Assembly (NCBI RefSeq): GCF_023701485.1
Contig: NZ_JAMQBK010000025.1
Span: 29,828-93,827 of the forward strand
Reading direction: 5' to 3'
From: Aporhodopirellula aestuarii
Lineage (GTDB): Bacteria; Planctomycetota; Planctomycetia; Pirellulales; Pirellulaceae
Length of the DNA stretch: 64,000 bases
The notes beneath the pieces were generated by a model that was not told where the DNA came from, ran no database searches, and saw nothing but the letters and a program-made list of their open reading frames with translations. How positions within the stretch are numbered: the stretch's first letter is position 1; each line of letters starts with the position of its first letter. This document shows, one piece after another, positions 45,710 through 53,753 of this stretch. Made by a program: the position numbers and the translations under genes.

Positions 45710-45773
45710 GCACCGGTGAGAATAAGTGGCCTTGGGGTGTTTGCCCCGGTGCACCGGTGAGAATCAGTAGGCC
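45710..45773. promoter_or_regulatory. Direct repeat upstream of the azoreductase
   Basis: GCACCGGTGAGAATAAGTGG and GCACCGGTGAGAATCAGTAG, 41 bp apart. They lie 35-98 bp before the start codon and are candidate regulator sites. Each contains the palindrome ACCGGT. Confidence 0.4.
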
Positions 45774-45866
45774 GCTCAACCGACTGTGTATCCACTAAAG
45801 CAACTCGGCTGGCGGTGCTCATTCTGAGTGTTTTTGGTGGCGTTTGCAACATGGGGGTGGGTCGGT

Positions 45867-46148
45867 TTACCCCTGGGTGCTGCTGTGCCACTTTCTTACG
45901 TGTTCCCGGGTTACTTGCAGGGGGCCGTCGTGGTGCCAAGGGAGTTCTTTCCATTCGCCGCGGTAGTGGATTTGCCAGTGGTCGCCTTGCGTGTTGAGGC
46001 GGCCGGGGCGGTTGTTCTCTAGCGGGCCGTAGCGGATTCGGTCGGGGGAAATGTTGAGGTTCCTGGCGATTTGTTGCCGTGTCTCTTCCATCAACGCGGT
46101 GATGTCGTCGGAGGTGAGTCGGCGGCGGGATCCTCTTCCTCGGTTCAT
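45867..46148 (-). CDS. Hypothetical 93-residue basic protein
   Basis: Starts MNRGRGSRRRLTSDDITAL at 46148 and continues TRQQIARNLNISPDRIRYG, then a strand-rich end (WQIHYRGEWKELPWHHDGPL). The first part is helical, the second like a small beta domain. No motif is recognised. Palindromic family D repeats lie just upstream. The longer frame through those repeats to 46259 encodes palindrome-derived residues and is rejected. Confidence 0.5.
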   Translation of the reverse strand: MNRGRGSRRRLTSDDITALMEETRQQIARNLNISPDRIRYGPLENNRPGRLNTQGDHWQIHYRGEWKELPWHHDGPLQVTREHVRKWHSSTQG

Positions 46149-46172
46149 GGGTGGGAGCTTGGGGTTTGTCGG

Positions 46173-46429
46173 CCATTTGCTCCGCAAATGGATTTGGGGG
46201 GGAAGCCATTTGCGGAGCAAATGGGCGACTATGCAAATGGAGTTGGGGTGGGAAGCCATTTGCGGAGCAAATGGGCGACTGTGGAACGGCCACGGGGGAG
46301 GATCGCAAATCGTGGGACACGTTTGGTCATGGGGGCGTGGCGGTGGGGGAGGTTTTTTTGTGGGTGTTGGGGATGATGGGAGATAGGGAGAGGTGGGGAG
46401 AGGTGGGGATCAAATTGCGGAGCAATTGG
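46173..46429. repeat. Family D short palindromes (four copies)
   Basis: CCATTTGCGGAGCAAATGG at 46206-46224 and 46256-46274 (50 bp apart), a close variant with CTCCG at 46173-46191, and a shorter relative (AATTGCGGAGCAATT) at 46413-46427. Each is followed by GGGCGACTATG or a close form, except the first. No gene is supported in this 300-bp gap. Confidence 0.7.
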
Positions 46430-46448
46430 GCGACTATGGGAGAATGCT

Positions 46449-46712
46449 TTGGTTTTGAATTTGACGGATGCGGGGGTGCGGATTGGGAAGTCGCGGACGA
46501 CGGTGCGGAAGATGATTCTGCGCGGGTCGCTGAAGGCGAAGGTGGATCCGGATAGCGGGCGTCTCGTGGTGCGCGAAGAGGAGATAGAGCGGTATCTCGA
46601 TTCGTTCGAAGACTTTGTTCCACCTTGCGATGATGCGGCCGATGAAGGCGACGCGGCCAAAAACCTTGCGGACGAAACGGTACTTTCGCAACCTTCGCAC
46701 AGACGCCCTTAG
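46449..46712 (+). CDS. Excisionase-like helix-turn-helix protein
   Basis: An 87-residue protein of the MerR/excisionase type: LTDAGVRIGKSRTTVRKMI for the helix-turn-helix, LRGSLKAKVDPDSGRL for the wing and REEEIERYLDSF for the next helix. An acidic tail follows. The start is a TTG at 46449 after GGGAGA; a TTG six bases later is possible. It may regulate the following cassette or assist recombination. Confidence 0.6.
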   Translation: MVLNLTDAGVRIGKSRTTVRKMILRGSLKAKVDPDSGRLVVREEEIERYLDSFEDFVPPCDDAADEGDAAKNLADETVLSQPSHRRP

Positions 46713-46798
46713 TTTGAATTGACGCACCCGGTTCGCTCGCCAACGATTCAATCATCAGTTGATTTGAGTCTCTTCTCTCCATCCGTGGCGGGTGTCGT

Positions 46799-47443
46799 GT
46801 GATCCATTCGCAAAGCCGATTTCGCGTCGTGCGTCAAAGATGTGTGGCCCCGTTGTTGGGTGTCTCGCTCGCGTTGCTGTTCGTGTTCTCGATCGGCTGC
46901 GAACCGGCACCGGTTCGTGTGCGAGCGTTGCCCGCGCCGGCGGCGGAGTTGCCGCCCGCGAACTTGCCTCCGTCATTGCATCAACGCAATTGGACGGGGC
47001 CGAAGCGGCAAGGCAGCTGCGTGCACGCTTCGATCGTCAATCACCTGCGTTGGTTGAACCAGGATGTTCTCGCCCGCCGGTGGCGGGCGACCTACAGCGA
47101 CGGGGAGTGGGACTCGAGGTTGCGGGATCGGCTTGATGCCGCCGGTGTCGACTACAGCTTCACGTTGAAGGCGGATCCGCGGTTCCTGGATTGGGCCTCG
47201 ATGACCCGGCGTGGCGCGATCTTGTGGTGGAAACCGTCACATTGCTGCACGTTCATGGGATGGGTCGAACGGGATGGACGCCAGTACGCGGCGATCCTGG
47301 ATAACAACTACCCGGGCCGTTTCGAGCTGACTCCGCGTCAACAATTCATCCGCTTGTGGGCAGGCTACGGCGGGTTCGCCCTGACCGTGCTGCACCCTCC
47401 AGCGTCCTCACTCACCTATCGCAGTTACGAGCCGATCCTATGA
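46799..47443 (+). CDS. Lipoprotein with cysteine-peptidase-like (papain/C39-type) domain
   Basis: A 214-residue protein with a lipobox-type leader (LLFVFSIGCEP, Cys34) and a catalytic-looking domain: RQGSCVHASIVNHL has a glutamine before the cysteine as in papain, SHCCTFMGWVERDG carries a histidine and AILDNNYPG the third residue. The order Q-C-H-N fits a C39/papain-like fold. The substrate is unknown. The start is a GTG at 46799. The stop overlaps the next start (ATGA). In this phage-like neighbourhood it might process element proteins or cut peptidoglycan crosslinks, but that is inference. Confidence 0.65.
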   Translation: MIHSQSRFRVVRQRCVAPLLGVSLALLFVFSIGCEPAPVRVRALPAPAAELPPANLPPSLHQRNWTGPKRQGSCVHASIVNHLRWLNQDVLARRWRATYSDGEWDSRLRDRLDAAGVDYSFTLKADPRFLDWASMTRRGAILWWKPSHCCTFMGWVERDGRQYAAILDNNYPGRFELTPRQQFIRLWAGYGGFALTVLHPPASSLTYRSYEPIL

Positions 47444-48516
47444 CCACACCCGAAGTACGCGTCCGGCTGAGTGTCGGATTGTTCTTGATCGCGATCCTGC
47501 ATGTCGCGGCACTTGTCGCCACGCAAACGGTCGTGCGTGAACGCACCACGGGCCCCGCCGAAACGCCGTCGTGGCAGGTTCCCGATCCGTCGCACTCCCC
47601 GCAACGCGGCAATACGATCGAAAGATTAGCCGAACCGCCGGCGGTGAACTACCAAGCTCAAGGCGAACTCAAGCAACAGTTCGTTTCGAATTGCGGTCCG
47701 TGTGACACAGGCACTGTCACCCGGCGTTGGGTCGGGCCGAGCGTGGTGGTTGGGCCGAGTCGTATTGTTCCCAATCGTGTCGTTCCCAACAACGTGACAC
47801 CTCCGCGTGTCGTGCATCCGGTGCAGCCTGCGGCCGTGCCGGCACCGACGGTTGTCAGGCCAATGGTTCATCCTCAGCCGGCGTCGATTCTGACCAACGC
47901 GGCACCGCCCCAGCCTCGCAAGGGATTTGAGATCGCGTTGTTCGTGACGAACGATTCGCGGAGTCGTCAATTGGTCCATTGGTTCGATACGGATCCTGGA
48001 TTGCGAACGCTAAGACAGCGGTGTGAGTTTCAAACTTACACGCAAACCAACCCGCTCTACAAATCGCGATTCGCGTCGATCGTGCCCCCGGAGCAGTTCC
48101 CGGTAGTGCTGTTCCAAGACTCGACCGGAGGTCACGTGCACGCGGCGGGTCGGAACATGATTCCGAACTCTCCGGCGGAGTTGTTCGCGGACATGAAGGC
48201 GGCGTTCGGGTTGTACCAGCAAGCGAAGTCGGCGGTGCGGACGGGGCTGGTGAAAACGAGTGGCTATTCGTGGGACGACGCCATCACGCCGGTCATGCAG
48301 CTCGAGGCGGAGGACTGCCCCGATGGCTATTGCCCCAATGAACCGCCGGCGGACGCTTGGCGGCCGGGGGATCGCATCCGAGATCGGTTGTTCGATGGTG
48401 CGGTGGATGCGGCCAAACCAGTGCTCGACGAGTTGATGCTCCGGCTCGTCGCCGGCGTTGTGATCGCGATCGCGGTCGTCGGGTTGATCGTTGTTCTGAT
48501 TCGCCGAGGAGCGTGA
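47440..48516 (+). CDS. Two-helix membrane protein with thioredoxin-like domain
   Basis: A 358-residue protein. An N-terminal hydrophobic helix (about 9-27) and a C-terminal helix (about 335-353, VIAIAVVGLIVVLI) flank an extracytoplasmic part. A Pro/Val-rich stretch (about 100-165) is followed by a domain with IALFVTNDSRSRQLVHWF and EQFPVVLFQDSTGGHVHAAG. The latter looks like the cis-proline region of a thioredoxin-like fold, but no CxxC lies where expected in that domain. A CGPC occurs earlier at about 87-90. It overlaps the previous gene. Function unknown. Confidence 0.6.
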   Translation: MTTPEVRVRLSVGLFLIAILHVAALVATQTVVRERTTGPAETPSWQVPDPSHSPQRGNTIERLAEPPAVNYQAQGELKQQFVSNCGPCDTGTVTRRWVGPSVVVGPSRIVPNRVVPNNVTPPRVVHPVQPAAVPAPTVVRPMVHPQPASILTNAAPPQPRKGFEIALFVTNDSRSRQLVHWFDTDPGLRTLRQRCEFQTYTQTNPLYKSRFASIVPPEQFPVVLFQDSTGGHVHAAGRNMIPNSPAELFADMKAAFGLYQQAKSAVRTGLVKTSGYSWDDAITPVMQLEAEDCPDGYCPNEPPADAWRPGDRIRDRLFDGAVDAAKPVLDELMLRLVAGVVIAIAVVGLIVVLIRRGA

Positions 48517-48518
48517 AC

Positions 48519-48785
48519 ATGTTGTTGTTATCTGTAGCCGCGGTCGCGGTGGTCGTGTTTGTCGTGGTGTTGTTGATCCCGCCAAAACCGAAACGCGTTG
48601 TCGACGTGAATTCGATGGCTGTGCCGATGCGATCGGTGAGCCATCGACGCCAGCAAATTGAAGAAGAATCGACAGCGATCGCGATGGAATACGAACGTCG
48701 TGCGAATGAGGTTTGGATGGCGGAGGTGACCGCGAAGGCGGTTGAGTTGTTGTGGGATGAGGAAGGGGAAGAAGCTAGCGGCTAG
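48519..48785 (+). CDS. Small single-helix membrane protein
   Basis: An 88-residue protein starting MLLLSVAAVAVVVFVVVLLI, a clear N-terminal helix, followed by a soluble helical tail (RRQQIEEESTAIAMEYERRA). The start lies 3 bp after the preceding stop and has GAGGAGCG upstream. A holin-like or membrane-anchor role is possible, but only the topology is seen. A family B repeat begins 18 bp downstream. Confidence 0.65.
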   Translation: MLLLSVAAVAVVVFVVVLLIPPKPKRVVDVNSMAVPMRSVSHRRQQIEEESTAIAMEYERRANEVWMAEVTAKAVELLWDEEGEEASG

Positions 48786-48802
48786 AAGCTAGTTGCTAGT
48801 TG

Positions 48803-48914
48803 CTTCACCCTCCCTCTGGGAGGGTCGGTCCGTTTCGGGCCGGGGAGGGCGAGTGCTGAATCGATGCGCGGCCCTCCCCTCGCTTCGCTCGACCCTCCCA
48901 GAGGGAGGGTGAAG
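48803..48914. repeat. Family B repeat, copy 2 (112 bp)
   Basis: Same length as copy 1 and the reverse complement in the internal part. It lies between a small membrane-protein gene and the LamG gene. Terminal inverted repeats CTTCACCCTCCC/GGGAGGGTGAAG are intact. Confidence 0.8.
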
Positions 48915-49036
48915 TGTGGGGCACTGCGGATCACCGAAAGTCTCGGCGACTTTCGCTACGTCCTCGACCTTCGTTTCTAGCGGTAACCGTCCACCCGAGG
49001 CTCACAGCTAGTCGCTCAACCTAAGGACGCACGACG

Positions 49037-51700
49037 ATGACCACAACCGTTCTGACGCTCGATTCGAAACGTTGGTATGACCCGAACTCGTCGTCGTACA
49101 AGACGACGGGAGAGATGTGGGCAGGCTATGAAGACCTCTACAACTACGACGTCGTTCGCTGCGCGTACCGCTTTATCTTGCCCGCCGGGTATGAAGAAGA
49201 GTACATCCTCAGCGTCATTCTCGCCCTGACGGTCAACGCAGACAATCAAGGGTACGGGGCCGACACCATTATCGGTCCGCATGACGGAACCACGGCGTTC
49301 AACTCCATCGACCTGACCCCGTCTGGCAATTTCGATCTCCTTCTCCCGAAAGGAATCGAAGACGATTACATGGGATTCGGCCGCGACTACACCGTCACCC
49401 AAGGATCCACGGCAGTCGTCAACGTCGATCTGACCGACGCGATCAAGATCGCGATCGAAGAAGGAAAGATTGACAGCGGCGGCATCAATATTATCTGGGA
49501 CAACCATCCCGATTGGTACGGGTATGACTACCTCAAAGACAACAACGTTGCACCGACGTTGACCCTCACCACCGGCACACCGCCGGAGCCTAGCCCCTTT
49601 GGACTCGGCGACGAGGTCTGCTTGTTCCGCGGCCCAACGGGCAACGATGACTTAAGCACCCACGCGCACGACGGCACCTACCAGGGAGGTTTGACGGTCG
49701 CGGCCGACACGGGTGAAAACGGGGTGAGTGCGTTCGACATGGACGGCGTGGACGATCGGATCAAAGCGTACACGATCGACCAGGATTCGAACTGGACCCT
49801 TGCCGCATGGGTCAAAATCAATTCCGGCAACCAGAAAGGCTCTTGGATCAAGAACAATTCGCAAGAGGCGAACGACGAGATTAGCGGTTTCTCAATTGGG
49901 ATCGGATCCACCGACTACGAAACGGCAGGCAGAAAGCTGCTGTTGCTGAACTCGAGCAAAGCGTGGTCGGTTTCGAGCTACACGTTCGCCAACGATGGCT
50001 GGCACCACATCGCGCTGACTCGATCGGGCAACGACATGACCGCCTACGTGAACGGGGCATCGGTTCACACCGCATACTTCGTCCCCAACACGGACGGAGA
50101 CATGATCTCCTTTGGCGGTTTCGAACATACGAGTCAACAAGTTGGCACGTTCCTTCGGTATGCCCCGAACCGGATGGACGACTGCTGTCAGTTCGACCGG
50201 GTGCTCGATAAGTGGGACATCCAGGCCCTGGCGTCACGCCGAAACTATGACCACACATGGGGACTGCACGGCCTCACCCACCGATACTGTGCAACCCTCA
50301 CTGACAACATCACCGATTCCTTTGGGATTTCCCATGGTTCCTTCCAAGGAGGCATGGGCACCGAAGCGGACGTGACGCACGGCGGAACGAAGGCGTACGC
50401 ATTCAACGACTCCAACGACTATGTCTCGTTCGCTTCGGAGCACTACTCCCCCGGAACAAAAGACTTCTCGTTCTCCTGCTGGTTCCGATCGGACACAGCG
50501 GGGGCGGGCACCCAATGGATCTATTCGAATCGGTCCGGAAACAACTCGATTGGTGTTTTCACTTACTCCGGCAAGATCCGGATCCACATGAGTGATTCAT
50601 CCTTGAACATTGTTCAAGTCGACAGTGCGACAACGATTTCGGCTGACACGTGGTATCACATCGCATTCACGTGGGATGGTTCTGCGAATGAAACCCGAGT
50701 CTTTATCAACGGTACTTATGAATCGAGCGGCACCAATGGCAGCATCGGTTCGATTGACGTCAGTGATGGGGCTGCCCCGGTGATGGGCGCGTACAGCGGA
50801 AGCGGCGGATCGTCGACCTACCGCATCTACGGGGCGGTAGAAGACCTGATGATTTTCAGAGTCGAACTCGACGACTCGGTGATCGCCGAAATCGCAGACA
50901 ACCCGCCTGGTTGGGACGGCGTGATCGTCGAGTCCGTCGTCGCGACGATCACGCTCGATGACGTCACGATGTCCGCAGATGCGGTGTCGGTTGTCTCGGG
51001 GGACGTCGGGATCGTGCTCGATGACGTATCGATGGCCGCATCGGGAGCGTCACGCGTCTCGAGTGAATCCACGATCGTGCTCGACGACGTGGCCATGGAT
51101 TCCCAGGGCACTCAATTGTCCGTTGCGCGTGCGTCGTCGTTCATCACCCTCGATGACGTGACGATGACCGCCGTCGCCGATTTGGTTGTGCACTCCACCT
51201 CGACGATCATTCTCGATGACGTGTCGATGAGCGTCGATGCCGAATTGATTGTGGGTGCCGCGTCAACGATCGCCCTTGATGATGTGTCGATGGTCGGCAG
51301 CGGTGACTCGAGCGTCGCCAGCGTTGCCTCGATCACGCTCGATGACGTGAGCCTGGCGACGGCCGGCGAATCAATATTGATCGCTGAGTCAACCATCGTT
51401 CTCGACGACGTCACGCTCTCGAGTGGATCTCAAACAAGCGTCAGTGCGACGTCCACGATTGTTCTCGATGACATTGCGTTGTCGATCGATGTGCCATCGA
51501 ACAATCGCATCTCGGTCGTTCTCGACGATGTGACGATGGACTCGAGTGGAGCCAACATTGTGGGTGCCGATGCAACCATCGTTCTCGATGACATCTCGGC
51601 CACGATCGTCGCGGCGGTGTCATCGCTGACCGGTGACGACGTGCTGTTTCCAAACGACCTTTTCCCCGGTGAACTTTTTACAACCGAAATCTTTGTCTAG
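49037..51700 (+). CDS. LamG-domain protein with eleven LDDV repeats (tail-fibre-like)
   Basis: An 887-residue protein. Residues 1-175 look like a DNRLRE-type beta-sandwich (ANTLDSKRW-like start; FILPAGYEEEYILSV). Two LamG/concanavalin-like domains follow at about 190-380 (AFDMDGVDDRIKAYTI; ANDGWHHIALTRSGND) and 410-625 (DTWYHIAFTWDGSANETRVF). From about 635 to 855 there are eleven repeats of about 20-23 residues centred on ATITLDDVTMS, TIVLDDVSMA and similar. The end (LFPNDLFPGELFTTEIFV) is phage-tail-like. It has no signal peptide. An adsorption or fibre role is likely. It follows AAGGA and precedes two tail-type genes. Confidence 0.8.
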   Translation: MTTTVLTLDSKRWYDPNSSSYKTTGEMWAGYEDLYNYDVVRCAYRFILPAGYEEEYILSVILALTVNADNQGYGADTIIGPHDGTTAFNSIDLTPSGNFDLLLPKGIEDDYMGFGRDYTVTQGSTAVVNVDLTDAIKIAIEEGKIDSGGINIIWDNHPDWYGYDYLKDNNVAPTLTLTTGTPPEPSPFGLGDEVCLFRGPTGNDDLSTHAHDGTYQGGLTVAADTGENGVSAFDMDGVDDRIKAYTIDQDSNWTLAAWVKINSGNQKGSWIKNNSQEANDEISGFSIGIGSTDYETAGRKLLLLNSSKAWSVSSYTFANDGWHHIALTRSGNDMTAYVNGASVHTAYFVPNTDGDMISFGGFEHTSQQVGTFLRYAPNRMDDCCQFDRVLDKWDIQALASRRNYDHTWGLHGLTHRYCATLTDNITDSFGISHGSFQGGMGTEADVTHGGTKAYAFNDSNDYVSFASEHYSPGTKDFSFSCWFRSDTAGAGTQWIYSNRSGNNSIGVFTYSGKIRIHMSDSSLNIVQVDSATTISADTWYHIAFTWDGSANETRVFINGTYESSGTNGSIGSIDVSDGAAPVMGAYSGSGGSSTYRIYGAVEDLMIFRVELDDSVIAEIADNPPGWDGVIVESVVATITLDDVTMSADAVSVVSGDVGIVLDDVSMAASGASRVSSESTIVLDDVAMDSQGTQLSVARASSFITLDDVTMTAVADLVVHSTSTIILDDVSMSVDAELIVGAASTIALDDVSMVGSGDSSVASVASITLDDVSLATAGESILIAESTIVLDDVTLSSGSQTSVSATSTIVLDDIALSIDVPSNNRISVVLDDVTMDSSGANIVGADATIVLDDISATIVAAVSSLTGDDVLFPNDLFPGELFTTEIFV
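50940..51612 (+). repeat. Coding tandem repeat region
   Basis: Eleven degenerate copies of about 60-69 bp encode the ST-I-x-LDD-V-x-M repeats of the LamG protein. The core CTCGATGACGT recurs in most copies. Confidence 0.75.
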
Positions 51701-51708
51701 GAGCAAAC

Positions 51709-52116
51709 ATGACATTCAAACTGGCCGTTGCCGTCCGTAACGCATTGCTCGACGCGATCGAGACCTCGATCGGAACCGATGCGGTACTCAAGATCCGCAG
51801 CGGTGCCGCGCCGACCAACATCACCGACAGCGATTCGGGCACCGTGCTCGCGACCCTCACGCTTCCCGCAGACTGGCTCGCCGACGCCTCGGGCGGATCC
51901 AAGGCACTCGCGGGAACATGGCAGGATCTGTCCGCCGATGCGGCGGGCACCGCAGGTCACTTCCGGATCTACGCCTCTGACGGAACAACGCAAAAGGGCC
52001 AAGGAACCATCACGGCGACCGGAGGCGGCGGCGACATGGAGCTCGACAACACCGTGCTCGCGTCGGGGCAGGAATTCAACGTCACCGCCTTCACTCTGAC
52101 AGCGGGGAACGCGTAG
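51709..52116 (+). CDS. Phage structural (tail-type) protein
   Basis: A 135-residue protein starting MTFKLAVAVRNALLDAIE, with AVLKIRSGAAPTNITDSDSG, ATLTLPADWLA and GTAGHFRIYASDGTTQKG. This set recurs in phage genes of unknown function that lie near tail or head genes. It has a TAGGAG site upstream. The stop precedes a family B repeat by 6 bp. The exact role is unknown; a structural protein is the best guess. Confidence 0.72.
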   Translation: MTFKLAVAVRNALLDAIETSIGTDAVLKIRSGAAPTNITDSDSGTVLATLTLPADWLADASGGSKALAGTWQDLSADAAGTAGHFRIYASDGTTQKGQGTITATGGGGDMELDNTVLASGQEFNVTAFTLTAGNA

Positions 52117-52122
52117 GAGAAA

Positions 52123-52247
52123 CTTCACCCTCCCTCCGGGAGGGTCGGCCCGCTTCGGGCCGGGGAGGGTTCAGCGTTGGATTCCACACCGGCCCAGGTC
52201 CCGGCCCTCCCCTCGCTCCGCTCGACCCTCCCAGAGGGAGGGTGAAG
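52123..52247. repeat. Family B repeat, copy 3 (125 bp)
   Basis: Same orientation as copy 2 with a longer centre (13 bp more). Terminal inverted repeats are intact. Confidence 0.8.
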
Positions 52248-52255
52248 TGATGACG

Positions 52256-52388
52256 TACTCCCCGTCTCCCATACTCCCCCACTCCCTGACTCCCTGACTC
52301 CCTGACTCCCTGACTCCCCCACTCCCTGACTCCCACACTCCCCCACTCCCATACTCCCCCACTCCCACACTCCCCCACTCCCCATCTC
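52256..52388. repeat. 8-bp tandem repeat (minisatellite)
   Basis: About sixteen units of ACTCCCTG, ACTCCCCC, ACTCCCAC and ACTCCCAT. It runs up to 4 bp before the next start codon, so no normal ribosome-binding site is present there. Confidence 0.8.
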
Positions 52389-52392
52389 CCAA

Positions 52393-53202
52393 ATGCCCTT
52401 ACCCGTCACCCAAGGTGCTTCGTCAGTCATCTTGCCCGTTCGTGTTCTCAACGATGCCAACGCGCCTGTCCTTGGTCTCACAGACGAGAGTGCGGGGTTG
52501 GTGGTCGAATACAAGATGGTCGGAGAGGACTCTTGGACGTTGATCGAATTGGAGGCGGGGACGATCGGCGAGCACACCGAGGGTGGATGGGTCGAAGACA
52601 CCGGCGGCGACGGTTTCTACGAACTCGGGTTTCCGGACGCCGGCATCAATCACGGCAGCGTCACGCGAATCCGAATCAAGGCACCGTCGCAAACCAAGTA
52701 TCGCTATGACTGGTTGACGGCGATGCAGGTGTCACGCGATGAAGTGCCGAGCGGTGAGACGATTGCCACGCGTGTCGCTGAACTGCTGTCGTCGCTGCGC
52801 ATCGACGTGCAACAGAGCGTTCAGATCACGGGCGATGATCTCGAGTTCGTGCGTGGTGACGACTACATCGCCCATCCCGTCCGCGTCAACCTCGACACCA
52901 GCGGTCTCGAGGATCCAAACGAAGACTTGTCGGCATTCCGGTTGGTGTTGTCGGTCTACTCGAGCGAAACGGAAGCCTTGTTTGCGATCGCGGCCGACAT
53001 CGTAGGTGATCCCGGATCGCAATACGCGATGTTCGCTCCGCCGGCCTCGCTCACGGAAACGTGGGCCGCCGGCACGTTCAATTTGTTGTACCGAATCGAG
53101 TACGCCGCGAACAAATACTGGACGATCAAACGTGACGCCACGTTCCGAGTCGTTGCCTCGGATACCGATCCGGATGACATCACCGACGTGACTGCGGAGT
53201 AG
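52393..53202 (+). CDS. Phage baseplate/tail-type protein, unknown
   Basis: A 269-residue protein with two beta-rich domains. The first (about 1-115) has SVILPVRVLNDANAPVLGLT and GGWVEDTGGDGFYELGFPDA; the second (about 150-260) has FRLVLSVYSSETEALFAIAA and NLLYRIEYAANKYWTIKRDA. This is typical of phage tail or baseplate genes but without a named family. It starts right behind the minisatellite with no purine-rich site, so its translation may depend on coupling or leaderless initiation. The stop is 12 bp before the terminase small-subunit start. Confidence 0.65.
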   Translation: MPLPVTQGASSVILPVRVLNDANAPVLGLTDESAGLVVEYKMVGEDSWTLIELEAGTIGEHTEGGWVEDTGGDGFYELGFPDAGINHGSVTRIRIKAPSQTKYRYDWLTAMQVSRDEVPSGETIATRVAELLSSLRIDVQQSVQITGDDLEFVRGDDYIAHPVRVNLDTSGLEDPNEDLSAFRLVLSVYSSETEALFAIAADIVGDPGSQYAMFAPPASLTETWAAGTFNLLYRIEYAANKYWTIKRDATFRVVASDTDPDDITDVTAE

Positions 53203-53213
53203 AGGTATCACGG

Positions 53214-53753
53214 ATTGCCAGCCAAGACAAAACATCCGAGAGCGAAACCACCGATCCGGTTTATGTCGCCACGGTTCAGGACGTCGCCAATGCGCTCGGC
53301 CTGAATCAACGCACGATCAAAGAGTACTTGGCCAAGGGCGCACCGAAGAAGACGACCAAGGGATACAACGTCACCGCGATCCAGCAGTGGCGAATCGAAA
53401 ACGTCAAGACTCAGCCGAAAGACGAATCCGAATTCTCCGTCCGCATGGCGATGGCGCGATTGCGGAAGGAAGAAGCCCTCGCCGAAGAGGCGGAATGGAA
53501 GGCCAAAAAAATCGAACTCGAACTCCGCAAACAAGCCGCGAACCTCGTAGACCTCGATGCGGTGGATCAGTTCTTCACCCAATTGATCGCGGGCGGCCGT
53601 CGTCAACTGCTGCGGATCCCCGAAGAGATCGCGGCCGGGTTCCCCGAAGACCAACGCGTCGAAGTTCGCGACCTGATCGCCAAGCATCTCGAGATGTGGC
53701 TGCGGTCGATGAACGCCAAGAGCAAGAACCTCGCGGGGATCCGTGAACTATGA
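53214..53753 (+). CDS. Phage terminase small subunit
   Basis: TerS recognises the packaging site and hands DNA to TerL. The frame includes an N-terminal helix-turn-helix (TVQDVANALGLNQRTIKEYL at about 17-36) as in Nu1-type small subunits, a basic linker and a coiled region (RLRKEEALAEEAEWKAKKIE). No ATG, GTG, TTG or CTG occurs between the upstream stop at 53175 and the helix-turn-helix; an ATT at 53214 follows AGAGG by 8 bases, so a rare ATT start is proposed. A TTG at 53328 would cut off the helix-turn-helix. The product is 179 residues. It overlaps terL by 4 bp (ATGA). Confidence 0.75.
   Translation: MASQDKTSESETTDPVYVATVQDVANALGLNQRTIKEYLAKGAPKKTTKGYNVTAIQQWRIENVKTQPKDESEFSVRMAMARLRKEEALAEEAEWKAKKIELELRKQAANLVDLDAVDQFFTQLIAGGRRQLLRIPEEIAAGFPEDQRVEVRDLIAKHLEMWLRSMNAKSKNLAGIREL

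Noticed and set aside
45676..46320. Long upstream extension of the azoreductase frame
   Set aside because: Proline/arginine/histidine-rich out-of-family leader; the fold starts at MTTILKIDASARG.
46173..46429. Possible CRISPR array from short palindromic repeats
   Set aside because: Only four copies, uneven spacing, no spacer-like unit lengths and no cas gene anywhere in the window.
52256..52388. Minus-strand frames rich in Gly, Ser and Glu (such as VGECGSQGVGESGSQ)
   Set aside because: They arise from the 8-bp repeat read on the opposite strand and have no start site context.
53328..53753. TTG at 53328 as the terS start
   Set aside because: It would remove the helix-turn-helix that is plainly encoded upstream in the same frame.
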